A DNA stretch of 64,000 nt from the NCBI GenBank assembly GCA_000961595.1, contig LADO01000056.1, positions 23,466 through 87,465 of the forward strand, in the 5' to 3' direction. Below the pieces are notes generated by a model that did no database searches, had not been told where the DNA came from, and worked only from the letters and a program-made list of their open reading frames with translations. Origin of the DNA: Peptococcaceae bacterium BRH_c4b (lineage in GTDB: Bacteria; Bacillota; Desulfotomaculia; Desulfotomaculales; Desulfocucumaceae). Numbering within the stretch: position 1 is the stretch's first letter; each line of letters opens with the position of its first letter. Positions 36,229 through 46,653 of the stretch are shown piece after piece. Position numbers and translations under genes: made by a program.

Positions 36229-36978
36229 ATGGTGTATCAAGTTTTTTATACCCTTCTTTTTCCACCAAGTATTTTTATTATTATGCTGGCTTTCTTTTGT
36301 TGCTGGTTATATAAAAGGGATAAAAGAAGTTCTAAAATACTCTCAGTCATAATTTTGTGTTTTTATATTTTCACCATTCCCTTGTTTAGTAACTATTTAA
36401 TAACATCTCTGGAATCCGCCTATAATCCAACAGTAAACATAGACAACTGTGATGTTATCATAATGCTTGGTGGTGGTGCCACTTTGGATACACCTAATAT
36501 TGATGGCATGGGTCATCTAAGTGGGGCGTCTGCTAATAGATTATTAACCACTGCAGTACTTTATAAAAAAGCTAATTTACCTATTATTATCAGTGGCGGA
36601 CAAGTATTTTCAGACTCTGGAGAAGAGGCAAAAATATCTAAGCACCAACTTATTCTGTTAGGTGTACCTGAAGAGAAGATTATCCTAGAAGATAAAAGTC
36701 GCAATACAATTGAAAACGCAAAATATGTTCGTGCAGTCTTGAATGAACATAATTTTAAAAAACCAATACTTATAACTTCAGCATTTCATATGAAAAGATC
36801 TGTACAGTATTTCTTTAAGCAAAAAATTGAAGCACAACCTTTCCCGACTGATTATACCTACAGCCTAGATACATCCATTCGTTTGAGTTCATTTATACCT
36901 TCTTCTAGTTCTATATATATTGTCGGCCTTGCATTAAAGGAATATCTCGGTATTGCTGCTGGGTTACTATTGAGTTAG
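36229..36978 (+). CDS. YdcF/ElyC-family (DUF218) membrane protein
   Basis: 249 residues from ATG 36229 with AAGGAG 9 nt upstream. Two N-terminal membrane helices (PPSIFIIMLAFFCCWLY; ILSVIILCFYIFTIPLF) precede a DUF218 domain. The domain starts CDVIIMLGGGATLD and contains NRLLTTAVLYKKANLPIIIS, DKSRNTIENAKYVRAVL and LITSAFHMKRS. Relatives (SanA, ElyC) affect envelope polysaccharide or lipid-carrier metabolism. It is intact despite insertion-sequence debris on both sides, and may be the former end of the glycan cluster. Confidence 0.88.
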   Translation: MVYQVFYTLLFPPSIFIIMLAFFCCWLYKRDKRSSKILSVIILCFYIFTIPLFSNYLITSLESAYNPTVNIDNCDVIIMLGGGATLDTPNIDGMGHLSGASANRLLTTAVLYKKANLPIIISGGQVFSDSGEEAKISKHQLILLGVPEEKIILEDKSRNTIENAKYVRAVLNEHNFKKPILITSAFHMKRSVQYFFKQKIEAQPFPTDYTYSLDTSIRLSSFIPSSSSIYIVGLALKEYLGIAAGLLLS

Positions 36979-37210
36979 TTTGTTTAAATAAGTCTAATAA
37001 TTACAATTGCATTCATTCTTGGTTCGTTAAATGTTCAATTGTTATATTTACTCCTGCTATTTTGGCATCAGTTAGAATGTTTTGTTAAATAGTGCTTGCT
37101 GAATGAATTATAACTCCTGATAAATCAAGGATTTAGAAGCATATTTGTCGAAATAAGGTATAAGGAAAATGCAGCAATTGCTGTAAAAACCGTGCACCTG
37201 GAGGAAGAAT

Positions 37211-37563
37211 ATGTTCCGCAAACTGGAAAAACAACTGTATCTGGAAGAATTCGTACTCCCCTTTGAAGGCAAACTTCGGGCCGATAATCGTTGGGTGAAG
37301 TTGGCTAAGATCATCCCTTGGGATACCATCGAAGACCGCTATGCAAAATTTTTACCAGCAACCGTGGACAGGTGGCCAAACCCGTACGGATGGCTCTCGG
37401 TGCTCTCCTCATCCAAGAAAAGTGTAGATACAGCGACTGCGAGACAGTTGAGCAGATTACAGAGAACCCGTACCTGCAGTATTTCATAAGTCTTCGGGAA
37501 TACCAGGACCAACCTCCGTTCGATCCTTCTCTTATGGTGCACTTCCGTAGTTTATGGCTGTAG
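37211..37563 (+). pseudogene. IS5/IS1182-like transposase N-terminus, frameshifted
   Basis: From ATG 37211 the frame encodes FRKLEKQLYLEEFVLPFEGK, then WVKLAKIIPWDTIEDRYAKF. Near 37350 the homologous sequence moves to another frame: SNRGQVAKPVRMALGALLIQ, then YSDCETVEQITENPYLQYFI and PPFDPSLMVHF. That is the N-terminal domain (DUF772-type) of IS5/IS1182-like transposases. The DDE catalytic part is absent after 37563. The 230 bp upstream (36979-37210) are AT-rich, probably hold the element's left end, and contain no gene. Confidence 0.8.
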
Positions 37564-37689
37564 TACTACGGTAGTTCCGGCAATTTTATAAATTTGGATC
37601 ATTACGTTTCTAAAGGCATTAATTTCTTGAGTAATATCAATTCCCTTCGATATAAGTGGCCTGTTAAGAATATCTTTATAAAAGTTTTT

Positions 37690-38700
37690 TTATTTAATTA
37701 TACCGTACCACTTCTGATAGTAGTTTATATATTCGCCCGACTTTACTTTATTCCACCAGTCCTGGTTGTCTATATACCATTTGACGGTCTTAATTAGGGC
37801 GCTTTTAAAGTTGTATTGGAGGTTCCAACCGAGTTGGGACTTTATTTTTTGTGGGTCAATGGCGTAACGATGATCATGACCGGGACGGTCTTTAACATAG
37901 GTAATTAAGCTATCAGATTTATTCACTACGGATAGTATCATCTTTATGAGTTCTATATTATGTATCTGAGTGTCGCCACCGATGTTGTATACCTCGCCGG
38001 GAACACCTCTTTCCAGTACGCACTTGATTCCAGCGCAATGATCAAGGACGTATATCCAGTCACGAATATTAATCCCACTGCCATAGACCGGTATTGGTTT
38101 ATCTTCTATTGCATTTGACACCACTAACGGTATTAATTTTTCCGGGAACTGATATGGACCGAAGTTATTAGAGCATCTGGTGATCAGCACCGGTAGTCCG
38201 TGGGTTTTGTAATAGGCACGGCAAAGCAGATCGGCAGATGCTTTGCTGGCCGAATATGGGCTGTTGGGAGCCAGAGTGGTATCTTCTGTAAAAAAGCCGT
38301 CGTCTTCCAGGCTGCCGTATACCTCATCGGTGGATACTTGCAAGAATCTGTCAATTTTATACTTGAGGGATGCGTCCAGCAGTACCTGGGTACCTGCAAT
38401 GTTGGCATTTATAAATGGTGAGGCGTCCTGTATGCTTCTGTCTACATGTGATTCAGCTGCAAAATTGACCACCGCCGTAAACTTATTCCCGCTGAATAGG
38501 TTATTGACGGCCTGGTTATCCGCAATATCACCCCGTACAAATTTATAATGAGTATTATCCTGAATATCTGCCAGGTTTTCCAGGTTTCCAGCGTAGGTCA
38601 GCTTGTCCAGGTTGGTAACCTGCCAATCAGTTTCTTCCAATATATATTTGATAAAGTTTGAGCCGATAAACCCGGCTCCGCCAGTTACCAATAAGTGCAT
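37690..38700 (-). CDS. rmlB: dTDP-glucose 4,6-dehydratase
   Basis: 336 residues of the extended SDR family. It has the Rossmann motif VTGGAGFIGSNFIKYILEET, then NLDKLTYAGNLENL, the RmlB hallmark. Catalytic region: STDEVYGSLEDDGFFTEDT (Asp-Glu pair) and YSASKASADLL. It converts dTDP-glucose to dTDP-4-keto-6-deoxyglucose, step 2 of dTDP-L-rhamnose synthesis. It is the last gene of the minus-strand rmlACDB operon, 4 bp after rmlD. A damaged duplicate of its 3' end lies at 35.2 kb. Confidence 0.96.
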   Translation of the reverse strand: MHLLVTGGAGFIGSNFIKYILEETDWQVTNLDKLTYAGNLENLADIQDNTHYKFVRGDIADNQAVNNLFSGNKFTAVVNFAAESHVDRSIQDASPFINANIAGTQVLLDASLKYKIDRFLQVSTDEVYGSLEDDGFFTEDTTLAPNSPYSASKASADLLCRAYYKTHGLPVLITRCSNNFGPYQFPEKLIPLVVSNAIEDKPIPVYGSGINIRDWIYVLDHCAGIKCVLERGVPGEVYNIGGDTQIHNIELIKMILSVVNKSDSLITYVKDRPGHDHRYAIDPQKIKSQLGWNLQYNFKSALIKTVKWYIDNQDWWNKVKSGEYINYYQKWYGIIK

Positions 38701-38704
38701 TATT

Positions 38705-39559
38705 TTAATCCTCCATTGTGTGGTAATTCTTTATATAGTGTTCCACTGCATCTTCCCAGGATGGGGGCGTGTAACCTAACACCCGGGTTGTAGGGAATAA
38801 ATCCAGGGCAGAACTCATAGGCCTGCGGGCCGGCCGGGGGAATTCAGCTGTGCTGCAGGGCTCTATTTTTGTTGTTAGCCCAGATAATTCTATCACTTTT
38901 TTCGCGAATCCATGCCAGGTGGTAATGCCGCTATTGGTGTAATGATAGGTTCCGTATATACCCGTTCCGGATAGATCGGCTATGGCTCTGGCCAGGTCCG
39001 GTGTATAGGTTGGACTGCCCTGCTGATCGTTTACTACTTTCAGTGAATCTCTTCCCTTTGCCAGCTTCAATATAGTATCAACAAAATGTTTGCCGCCAAG
39101 TCCAAAAAGCCAGCTTACCCGAATTATAAAATAGTTGCAGCCCGATTCTCTGATGCCCTGCTCTCCCATTAACTTGCTGGCACCATATATGTTAATGGGG
39201 TCGGGAATATCGCTAATCAGGTAAGGTTTTTTTGACTGCCCGTTAAATATGTAATCGGTGCTGATATGCACCATGCTGGCGTTGTATTTGCGGCAGGTTA
39301 AACCCAGCAGGCGAGGGGCTAGGCCGTTTACTGCAAATGCGACTTCTTTTTCAGTTTCCGCTCCGTCCACGTTAGTATAGGCGGCACAGTTTACCACAGT
39401 TTCCGGTGTAATGTTTTTAAAGGTCTTTGTAATTGCATTGTAATCAGTTATATCCAGATCCTTCCTGGCCAGGGGATAAACCGTAGCGCCACGTTTGGTA
39501 AATTCCTCTTTAACCTGCCGGCCCAGCATGCCGGCTGCGCCGGTAATTAGCACTCTCAA
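38705..39559 (-). CDS. rmlD: dTDP-4-dehydrorhamnose reductase
   Basis: 284 residues. Motifs: LITGAAGMLGRQVKEEF, DLDITDYNAITKTFKNITPE, VVNCAAYTNVDGAETEKEVA, HISTDYIFNG and YGASKLMGEQ. These are the standard RmlD set. It reduces dTDP-4-dehydro-L-rhamnose to dTDP-L-rhamnose with NAD(P)H. It overlaps rmlC by 4 bp, so translation is coupled. Confidence 0.95.
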   Translation of the reverse strand: MRVLITGAAGMLGRQVKEEFTKRGATVYPLARKDLDITDYNAITKTFKNITPETVVNCAAYTNVDGAETEKEVAFAVNGLAPRLLGLTCRKYNASMVHISTDYIFNGQSKKPYLISDIPDPINIYGASKLMGEQGIRESGCNYFIIRVSWLFGLGGKHFVDTILKLAKGRDSLKVVNDQQGSPTYTPDLARAIADLSGTGIYGTYHYTNSGITTWHGFAKKVIELSGLTTKIEPCSTAEFPRPARRPMSSALDLFPTTRVLGYTPPSWEDAVEHYIKNYHTMED

Positions 39560-40017
39560 CCGTGTTTTACCTCCCAGTCGTAGGGGATGGACGGGTCATT
39601 GTAAGGTGCTCTGAATTCGTCGGGCTCTTTATAATTATAAAGTTCGGTGGGGAAATTAACAATTAGCGCTGTTTCCCCGCCTTCTGTGGTAAAGCCGTGG
39701 TGCACCAGGGGGGGGATTCTTAATAGGGTGGGGTTTAGCTGGCCGACGTGAAATACGTTAACCTTTCCTTTGGTTGGACTTTCTTCCCTGGGGTCGTAAA
39801 GCACTACTTTGGCCATTCCCCAGAGGCAAACGAAGTGATCATACTGTTTTTTGTGGTAATGCCAGGCCTTGTATACCCCGGGGTAGCAGGCGGTGACATA
39901 GGACTGGGAGAAGTTCATGAATTCAGGCCAGTCCTTGCGCATCATTTCTAAAAGATAACCCCTGTCGTCGGGAATTATTCTGAGCTGTTTTACCACCACA
40001 TCTTTTATCAATTCCAT
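39556..40017 (-). CDS. rmlC: dTDP-4-dehydrorhamnose 3,5-epimerase, short cupin form
   Basis: 153 residues of the RmlC cupin family (usual length about 180). It opens with VVVKQLRIIPDDRGYLLEMM and has YKAWHYHKKQYDHFVCLWGM around the active-site His. VVLYDPREESPT and IPPLVHHGF follow. Its placement between rmlA and rmlD supports 3,5-epimerase activity. The short form with WHYHKKQ instead of the usual LHYQ could also be a 3-epimerase or keto-isomerase, but the operon then would lack RmlC. Confidence 0.85.
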   Translation of the reverse strand: MELIKDVVVKQLRIIPDDRGYLLEMMRKDWPEFMNFSQSYVTACYPGVYKAWHYHKKQYDHFVCLWGMAKVVLYDPREESPTKGKVNVFHVGQLNPTLLRIPPLVHHGFTTEGGETALIVNFPTELYNYKEPDEFRAPYNDPSIPYDWEVKHG

Positions 40018-40050
40018 TTATATATTCTCCCTTCAGTAAAGCTTAAGAGA

Positions 40051-41118
40051 TTACAAAATTACTTCCGCATCGTCCCCTACGAACAGCCGCAGTATTTTCT
40101 GGTTATTGTTATTTTTCATTACCCTAGTGCCGGAGCCAATTAGGCTGTCTTCCAGCCGGGGTATATCTATTATCTGGCAGTTTTCCAGTATTACTGAGTG
40201 TTCCACATTGGAATTTTTTAAAACGGTATTGTCACTTATAGCGGTAAACGGCCCGATAAAGGAATTTTCTATCACGCAGTTTTTGCCGATTACCACGGGG
40301 CCTCTTATGGTGCTGTCAATAATGCTGCTGCCGGCGTCTATCTGTACTCTTCCCGCAATGGTACTGCGGTCGTCCACTGTGCCGGCGGGATTGCAGGTGG
40401 CGTATTCATCCAGGACCACCCGGTTGGCCTCCAGCATGTCGTCCTTTTTGCCTGTATCCAGCCACCACCCGGTAATTTTTCTGGCCAGTACCCGGTGTTT
40501 CATATTTAATAGTTCCTGGATGGCGTCTGTTATCTCCAGTTCGCCCCGCCAGGAAGGTTTGATGCTGTCAATGGCCCGGTGGATAAGCGGGGTAAAAAGG
40601 TATATTCCCACCAGGGCCAGATTGCTGGGCGGGTCCTTGGGCTTTTCCACCAGATTGATTACCTGCATGTTGCCGTCTACAACGGCCACTCCGAAAGACT
40701 GGGGATTGGCAACTTCTTTTAGTAATATTACAGCTTCCGGCTTCTCATTATTGAATTGTTCAATTACGTGGTTGACTCCGCCCTGGATTAAATTGTCACC
40801 CAGGAACATGAGGAAATTGTCATCCTGCAGGAAAGGCCGAGCTATTTTGACGGCGTGGGCCAGTCCTCCCGGAGTGTCCTGGGGAATATAGGTTATATCG
40901 GCTTGCCAGCGTTCGCCGGTGCCCAGCGATTGCTTTATTTGTTCCCCGGTTTCCGGTGATATGATAACCGCGATATCCTTTATGCCGGCATTTACAATCT
41001 GGTCCATGACAAAATGCAGCACAGGCTTGTTGGCTACCGGCACCAGTTGTTTGGCCATGGTGTGGGTGAGCGGTCTCAGGCGGGTACCCTTGCCACCTGA
41101 TAGTATTAACGCTTTCAT
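40051..41118 (-). CDS. rmlA: Glucose-1-phosphate thymidylyltransferase, long form
   Basis: 355 residues. The N-terminal nucleotidyltransferase has [20 protein letters not shown] and [11 protein letters not shown]. The C-terminal part after about 240 is a left-handed beta-helix with hexapeptide repeats ([31 protein letters not shown]). This long form is like StrD/RmlA3-type enzymes. It makes dTDP-glucose, the first step. The ribosome site is GAGGTG, 5 nt before the ATG. It is the first gene of the rml operon; the 130-bp divergent gap to the GT4 gene must hold promoters for both sides, though none is clear. Confidence 0.94.
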   Translation of the reverse strand: MKALILSGGKGTRLRPLTHTMAKQLVPVANKPVLHFVMDQIVNAGIKDIAVIISPETGEQIKQSLGTGERWQADITYIPQDTPGGLAHAVKIARPFLQDDNFLMFLGDNLIQGGVNHVIEQFNNEKPEAVILLKEVANPQSFGVAVVDGNMQVINLVEKPKDPPSNLALVGIYLFTPLIHRAIDSIKPSWRGELEITDAIQELLNMKHRVLARKITGWWLDTGKKDDMLEANRVVLDEYATCNPAGTVDDRSTIAGRVQIDAGSSIIDSTIRGPVVIGKNCVIENSFIGPFTAISDNTVLKNSNVEHSVILENCQIIDIPRLEDSLIGSGTRVMKNNNNQKILRLFVGDDAEVIL

Positions 41119-41247
41119 GCGTTCACCTCAGCGAAATTTAATTTTAGACTATTGCCTCATATTAAGATATTAATTATGATCAAATAAAATTTCGACGAAA
41201 TGTAAGTTTTTCCTCTAAAAAAATATTTGTTCATATGGGGTGTTTTT

Positions 41248-42399
41248 TTGAAAACAAGGATTTTGCAGGTAGTTACTCTGTCTGAGCTTGGCGGGGCACA
41301 GAAAGTGGTTTATCATCTGGCAGTCGGCCTTGACCGGGAAAAATTCGAAATTACCGTTGCCTGTGCACCGGGAGGGGAACTGGTGCATTGGCTTAGGATA
41401 GCGCATGTCAAGGTTGTGGAATTGCCCTGTTTAAAACGTAATATTTCACCCTGGGACGATGTCCGGTGCTTAGGGCAGCTTTACGGCCTGATAAAAACTT
41501 ATAAATATGACATCGTCCACTGCCACAGTTCCAAGGCCGGTATCCTGGGACGCCTGGCGGCATGTCTGGCAGGGGTGCGGCAAATATATTTTACCGTGCA
41601 CGGCTGGGGCATAGACGAAGGCCAGTCACCGCTGATACGCCGGCTCTATACCATGGCCGAGCGGCTGGCCGGGGCGGTGAGTACAAGGGTTGTCTGTGTT
41701 TCCGGATATGATCGTGAAAAGGGTTTGTCACTGGGGTTGGTTAAACCGGAAAAACTTATGGTAATACATAACGGTATGCCGGATATATATCTGGATGGTG
41801 ATCTGGGCAAGCAGGAGGGGGAAACCCTCACCTTGCGCCAGGAATTGGGTTTGGGCGATAAGGATGTTCTAATTGGTACGGTTATGCGGCTGGCTTTGCC
41901 CAAGCAGCCGCTATTGTTTCTTGAGCTGGCAGCCCGTTTTGGTGGTGAAATCCCTGCCAGGTTTGTCATTATAGGGGACGGGCCGCTGCGGAAGGAATGT
42001 GAAAAATATATTGCTGATCATGGGCTTAAAGGGAAAGTTTTTATGCTGGGCGCCAGGGAAGACGCTGCGCGTCTGGTTGCCGGATTTGATATCTTTACTC
42101 TATTTTCCGGGCATGAGGGGCTGCCGCTGACGGTTATAGAGGCCATGCTGGCCGGTGTGCCGGTGGTGGCCAGCAATGTGGGTGGCGTGGGCGAATTGGT
42201 TGATGATGGTGTCAGTGGATTTCTCGTAAATGGCCTGGACTTGGATAGTGCATTTCTTACTGTAAAAAAATTATTGGAGGACAAGGGGCTGCGCCGGCGA
42301 ATGGGCTGTGCCGGCAGGGAAAAGGCTTTGTCAGAGTTTACTGTGGATAGGATGCTCAGCCGCTATGAGCAGCTTTATACCGGGACCATACCGGTATAA
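41248..42399 (+). CDS. GT4 glycosyltransferase
   Basis: The start is probably TTG 41248, 7 nt after GGGG; the frame opens upstream at 41227. 383 residues of the GT-B fold. N-terminal signature: ILQVVTLSELGGAQKVVYHL. Then comes DIVHCHSSKAGILGRLAA, and the C-terminal donor site has GHEGLPLTVIEAMLAGVPVV (E-x7-E). The pattern resembles GT4 enzymes next to polyprenyl-phosphate sugar-1-phosphate transferases, which add the second sugar. It would work after the enzyme encoded downstream, possibly with dTDP-rhamnose from the adjacent rml operon. Confidence 0.9.
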   Translation: MKTRILQVVTLSELGGAQKVVYHLAVGLDREKFEITVACAPGGELVHWLRIAHVKVVELPCLKRNISPWDDVRCLGQLYGLIKTYKYDIVHCHSSKAGILGRLAACLAGVRQIYFTVHGWGIDEGQSPLIRRLYTMAERLAGAVSTRVVCVSGYDREKGLSLGLVKPEKLMVIHNGMPDIYLDGDLGKQEGETLTLRQELGLGDKDVLIGTVMRLALPKQPLLFLELAARFGGEIPARFVIIGDGPLRKECEKYIADHGLKGKVFMLGAREDAARLVAGFDIFTLFSGHEGLPLTVIEAMLAGVPVVASNVGGVGELVDDGVSGFLVNGLDLDSAFLTVKKLLEDKGLRRRMGCAGREKALSEFTVDRMLSRYEQLYTGTIPV

Positions 42400-42489
42400 T
42401 TTATGTATCGACACGGACAGGATTTTGCCGTTCCTTGGCGAATATTGAAAAATGTGCTAAGGTGAATTATATTTTGCAGGTGTTTAATT

Positions 42490-43854
42490 GTGAAGAATAG
42501 TAGAATGCTTATATTTCGCCTGACTCTTATTATTGTTGACCTTGCCATTATCAATGCCGGCTACCTGTTGTCATTTATGTTCAGGTTTCAGGGCGAGATG
42601 CCTGTATATAATCTTAGCTCGTATTATGCCACATGGCCGGTTTTGACCGTTTCCGCCCTGGCCCTGTTATATTTCTACCGCCTATACGGTTCGTACCGCT
42701 GGCGCTGGACGGAAATATTCGCAGGCATACTCTGTGTGGTTTTTTTACAGGCTGTTTTCGGCATGGCGGTTTCCTACCTTTTTAGAGGGTTTTCCTTCCC
42801 CCGAACCGTATTTATCTTTTCCCCCTTTATTCAATTGCTGCTGCTGTCCATCTGGAGAAGGCTGGCCTGGTACTGGGAGCGTTCCCTGCTGGAAAAAAGG
42901 CGTGTGGTGGTGGTGGGGAAGCTGGCAGAAGCCGGGTATCTTGCCGACAAGCTTGAGGAGAATACCGGTAATGCCATACAGGTTATAGGTCTTTTGGTGG
43001 ACGATGTGTCTCCGGATGTGCCTGCCGGCAACAGGAGCATCCTTGGCCATGTGGGTTATTTCTGCGAGTGCCTGGATGCCCACCACCCGGATCAGGTGTT
43101 TGTATGTGGTTCACTTTCCCAGGAAGATAAAGCCGAGGTTTTGTATGCCTGTGTAGCCAGGGAAACTTCGGCATTTCTGGTGCCCGACTTTTACGAAATT
43201 TTGATAACCCAGGCCAGGCTGGATCAGGTAGATGATGTGCCTGTATTTGCCGTGGGGCGCCTGCAAATTGCGCCCGAATCCCTGGTGTTTAAAAGATTGA
43301 TTGATATAGCGGTATCTGTTCTGGGGATTTTGATTGCCCTGCCTGTTTTACTGCTGGCCGTCCTGGCCGTAAAGCTGGACTCCCCCGGCCCCGTGTTATA
43401 CATACAAAAGAGGATGACAGTGCAGGGCAGGCTGTTTCGTCTGTACAAGCTGCGCACCATGATCGATAACGCGGAAGCCGCTACCGGGCCGGTGCTTTCG
43501 GAAAATGGCGACCCCAGGGTGACCAGGGTGGGAAGGGTACTCCGGGCTTTGAGGATAGATGAGCTGCCGCAGCTATTTAATGTGCTGAAAGGGGATATGA
43601 GCCTGGTGGGGCCCCGCCCGGAGAGACCTGTTTTCGTTAATCAGCTGATGAGTGAGGTTCCTGAGTATGTATATCGTATGAATGTTAAATCAGGGATTAC
43701 GGGACTGGCTCAAATTGCCGGGAAGTACAGTACGAGTGCCGAGAATAAGCTGAAATATGATTTGCTTTACACCAAGTCATATTCTCCCGCCAGGGATTTT
43801 GCTATATTATTGCAGACGCTGAAGGTAATATTGATGAAAGACAGGGCCTTGTAA
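42490..43854 (+). CDS. Polyprenyl-phosphate sugar-1-phosphate transferase (WbaP/WcaJ-like)
   Basis: 454 residues from GTG 42490. Four to five N-terminal membrane helices come first, then a Rossmann-like domain (RVVVVGKLAEAGYLADKLEE). A further helix introduces the catalytic domain: KRLIDIAVSVLGILIALPVL, then KLRTMIDNAE, RIDELPQLFNVLKGDMSLVG and PRPERPVFV. It starts glycan assembly by moving a sugar-1-phosphate onto undecaprenyl phosphate. The glycan cluster at 8-34 kb lacks such an enzyme, so this gene likely serves it. Confidence 0.93.
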   Translation: MKNSRMLIFRLTLIIVDLAIINAGYLLSFMFRFQGEMPVYNLSSYYATWPVLTVSALALLYFYRLYGSYRWRWTEIFAGILCVVFLQAVFGMAVSYLFRGFSFPRTVFIFSPFIQLLLLSIWRRLAWYWERSLLEKRRVVVVGKLAEAGYLADKLEENTGNAIQVIGLLVDDVSPDVPAGNRSILGHVGYFCECLDAHHPDQVFVCGSLSQEDKAEVLYACVARETSAFLVPDFYEILITQARLDQVDDVPVFAVGRLQIAPESLVFKRLIDIAVSVLGILIALPVLLLAVLAVKLDSPGPVLYIQKRMTVQGRLFRLYKLRTMIDNAEAATGPVLSENGDPRVTRVGRVLRALRIDELPQLFNVLKGDMSLVGPRPERPVFVNQLMSEVPEYVYRMNVKSGITGLAQIAGKYSTSAENKLKYDLLYTKSYSPARDFAILLQTLKVILMKDRAL

Positions 43855-43882
43855 TTTTTTATTCAGGGGGTATTCGGAACAG

Positions 43883-46621
43883 GTGTATGGAAAAACCAGG
43901 AAAGTATTATCGATTCTAATTATTACGGTATTGTTGCTGACGAATGGGAGTTGGGCGCTGGCTTCAGGGTATCCTCAAGGTCAAAGCGCACTGGAGGAGG
44001 AAGATCTTTCATCTGCAAGGTCTTTTGCTGTTCCTCAATGGGATAAAACGCAGCTTTCCGGGGCCAGGAAAAAATTGAGCACGGATTTGCTTTCGTTAGT
44101 TGACGAAAGTAATATGCCCTCCGGACAGACCGGTCCGGGGCTGAGGCAGCAGATGGAGGGGATCGGCCAGTTCCGACAGGCTCCCTTTACCAGGGGCATC
44201 AGTGAGGCAGGGGATGGCCATACTGGAAATAATTTATGATTTGGCTCCCGGGACCCAGCTGTATTTCCATAGCTGCGGCAGCACTACCGCCGAATTTAAC
44301 CAGGCAATTGACGAGTTGGTTAATGCAGGCTGTGATATAATAACCGACGATGTAGGCTGGATAGACGAGCCCTTTTTTGAAGATGGGGTGGTGGCTGGCC
44401 ATGTGGCCTCGGTTATAGCCGGGCATGATGTCCTTTACGTTTCGGCGGCCGGAAACGATGCCCTGTCGCACTACCAGGGAATGTATACTCAGTACCAGTC
44501 AGGCTTAATGCACGATTTCAGCGGTAACGGTAGTGACCCCTTTATGTATGTAAATATTCCCAATGGGGGCGCTGTTAATATTATTTTACAGTGGAACGAC
44601 CGGTGGGGCAGTTCAGGAAACGATTATGACATGTATTTGGTGAATACCAGTAATGACTCGACTCTGGCCGGCAGTGAGAATGTTCAGGACGGTAATGATG
44701 ATCCCATTGAGGTAATTTCTTACACAAACAGTACCGGTTCTGTTGTTAATGCGGCAATAACGGCCGGCAAGTACGACTCATCTGCTGCTGACAAAACCCT
44801 GGAGGTCTATATTTATGGGTTAGGCGGAGCTTCTAATTATACGGACAATATTACCCCGGAGGACTCCATTTTCGGTCACCCGGCGGTTCCGGGGGTTATC
44901 GCCGCAGGGGCGGTCAATTATTCAAGCCCCACCAGCATTGCTTCTTATTCGTCCCGGGGACCGGTTACTCTTTACGACGGCGTCACCCGCAGCAAGCCCG
45001 AAGTCTGCGGTATTGACGGGGTGGCCGTAACCGGGGCCGGAGGTTTCGGTCAGAACGTTGGGGGGACCATGAGATTTTACGGCACCAGCGCGGCGGCGCC
45101 CCATGTGGCTGCCGTGGCGGCCCTGACCATGGAAAAAAACCCCTCCCTGACCGCCTCCGAGGTGGCCGGCATCATAAACAGCAACTCTACGGACCTGGGT
45201 GTTTCCGGGTATGATTATATATTCGGCAACGGGCTGGCTGACGCCTTTAATATTGTGAACTCCCCCGGCCGGCTTTCTTTGCCAATGCCGGTTACAGCGT
45301 AAACGAGGGCGGGGGCAGCGTCGCTATTAGTGTAAACCGCACCGGAGGAAGCAGCGGCGCCGTGACGGTGAACTACGCCACCGGCGACGGTAGCGCCACT
45401 GCCGGGAGCGACTATACCGCCACCAGCGGAACCCTTGCCTTCGGGGATGGGGAAGCCGCAAAATCATTTTCTGTTCCCATACTGGAAGACAGTGTATATG
45501 AAGGAAACGAGACCGTGAACCTGACTCTGAGCGGGCCGGGCGGGGGAGCCTCCCTGGGGGCACAGTCCAGCGCCGTAATTACCATTACTGATAATGATTC
45601 AATTCCCGCAGCCGTTGGAGGTGGCGGTCCCGGAGGAGGAGGGGCCATTCCTGCTCAGCCTGGAGGGCAATCCGTATATAACAGCGGCGGAACGGTGCAA
45701 AAATCCGGTGTGACCATTAATGTTCCCGCCGGAGCCGTGAATGAAGAGATTAAGGTTCAGGTGGAGGAAGTAACCTCTGTCTCCGGTCTGACGCTGCCGA
45801 AGAGCAGTCAACTTGTCAGCAAAGTGGTTGAGATTGTGAAAGACAAATCCGGCAATTTCGCGAAACCGGTGACTTTGACCATGACCTTTGACAAATCGAA
45901 TGTCGATTCGGAACAATATACCGTCAGTATATACTGGTATGACGAAAGTTCCGGCAAGTGGGTGGAACTGGAAAACGTCAGCGTAAATATGGCTACAGGT
46001 ACTGTAAGCGGTAATGCCAATCACTTTACCAAATTTGCCGTGATAGCGGTGAAAAAGACGGTGGCAATACCCTCCCTGCCCCCGGTCCTGAGAAATGATG
46101 TAATGTTAATGGACATTTCCGGCCACTGGGCCGAGGCCAATATCAAGTCCCTGGTTGCTTCCGGGGCGGTAAGCGGCTATCCTGACGGGACCTTCAGGCC
46201 TGAAGGAGAAATCACCAGGGCGGAATTTGCCGCCATGCTGGTCAAGGCATTGGGATTACAAACTCAGGTTGAAAAGGTGTTTAAAGACATCGCCGGCCAC
46301 TGGGCCAGAGATTTTATTTCTACCGCCGCGACCTTAAGGATAGTCAACGGTTACCCGGGGGGCAATTTTGGGCCGGATGATTTGATTACCCGGGAGCAGA
46401 TGGCGGTAATGACAGTAAGGGCAGCCGGGCTTACCGGGACATCCCGGGAGCTGACCTTTGCGGATACGAAAGACATTTCCGACTGGGCACTGGAGGCCGT
46501 CGCTATCGCCACCGGCAGTGGAATAATGAAGGGATATCCCGGCAATACGGTAAGGCCCGGGGGTAACGCCACCAGGGCCGAAGCGGTGACGGTAATATTG
46601 AACGCCCTGAATAATAAATAG
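43883..46621 (+). pseudogene. Subtilisin-like protease/Calx-beta/SLH surface protein, broken in three frames
   Basis: Segment 1 (43883-44239) has a signal peptide (VLSILIITVLLLTNGSWALA) and then loses frame. Segment 2 (about 44205-45270) carries an S8-type protease core: AILEIIYDLAPGTQLYFHS, DVLYVSAAGNDALSHY and the Ser loop GTSAAAPHVAAVAAL. Segment 3, joined near 45270 at CTTTCTTT, has a Calx-beta domain (FANAGYSVNEGGGSVAISV), a Gly-rich linker, a PAGAV/NHFTKFAV domain and three SLH repeats. At least two frameshifts are needed to read it through, and sequence between segments 1 and 2 seems to be missing (the pro-region is short). It was once a wall-anchored exoprotease. A sequencing error could explain the second frameshift but hardly the first. 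Confidence 0.8.
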
Positions 46622-46653
46622 CTGTTTTTGTGGCAAGCATTAGGAGCGCATTA

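Noticed and set aside
42734..42988. 84-codon Trp-rich frame inside the sugar transferase gene
   Set aside because: Out-of-frame shadow of the membrane-helix coding region.
43883..45302. Programmed frameshift to make the full protease-SLH protein
   Set aside because: No slippery site plus structure was seen at the first break, and sequence seems to be missing there. Decay is simpler.
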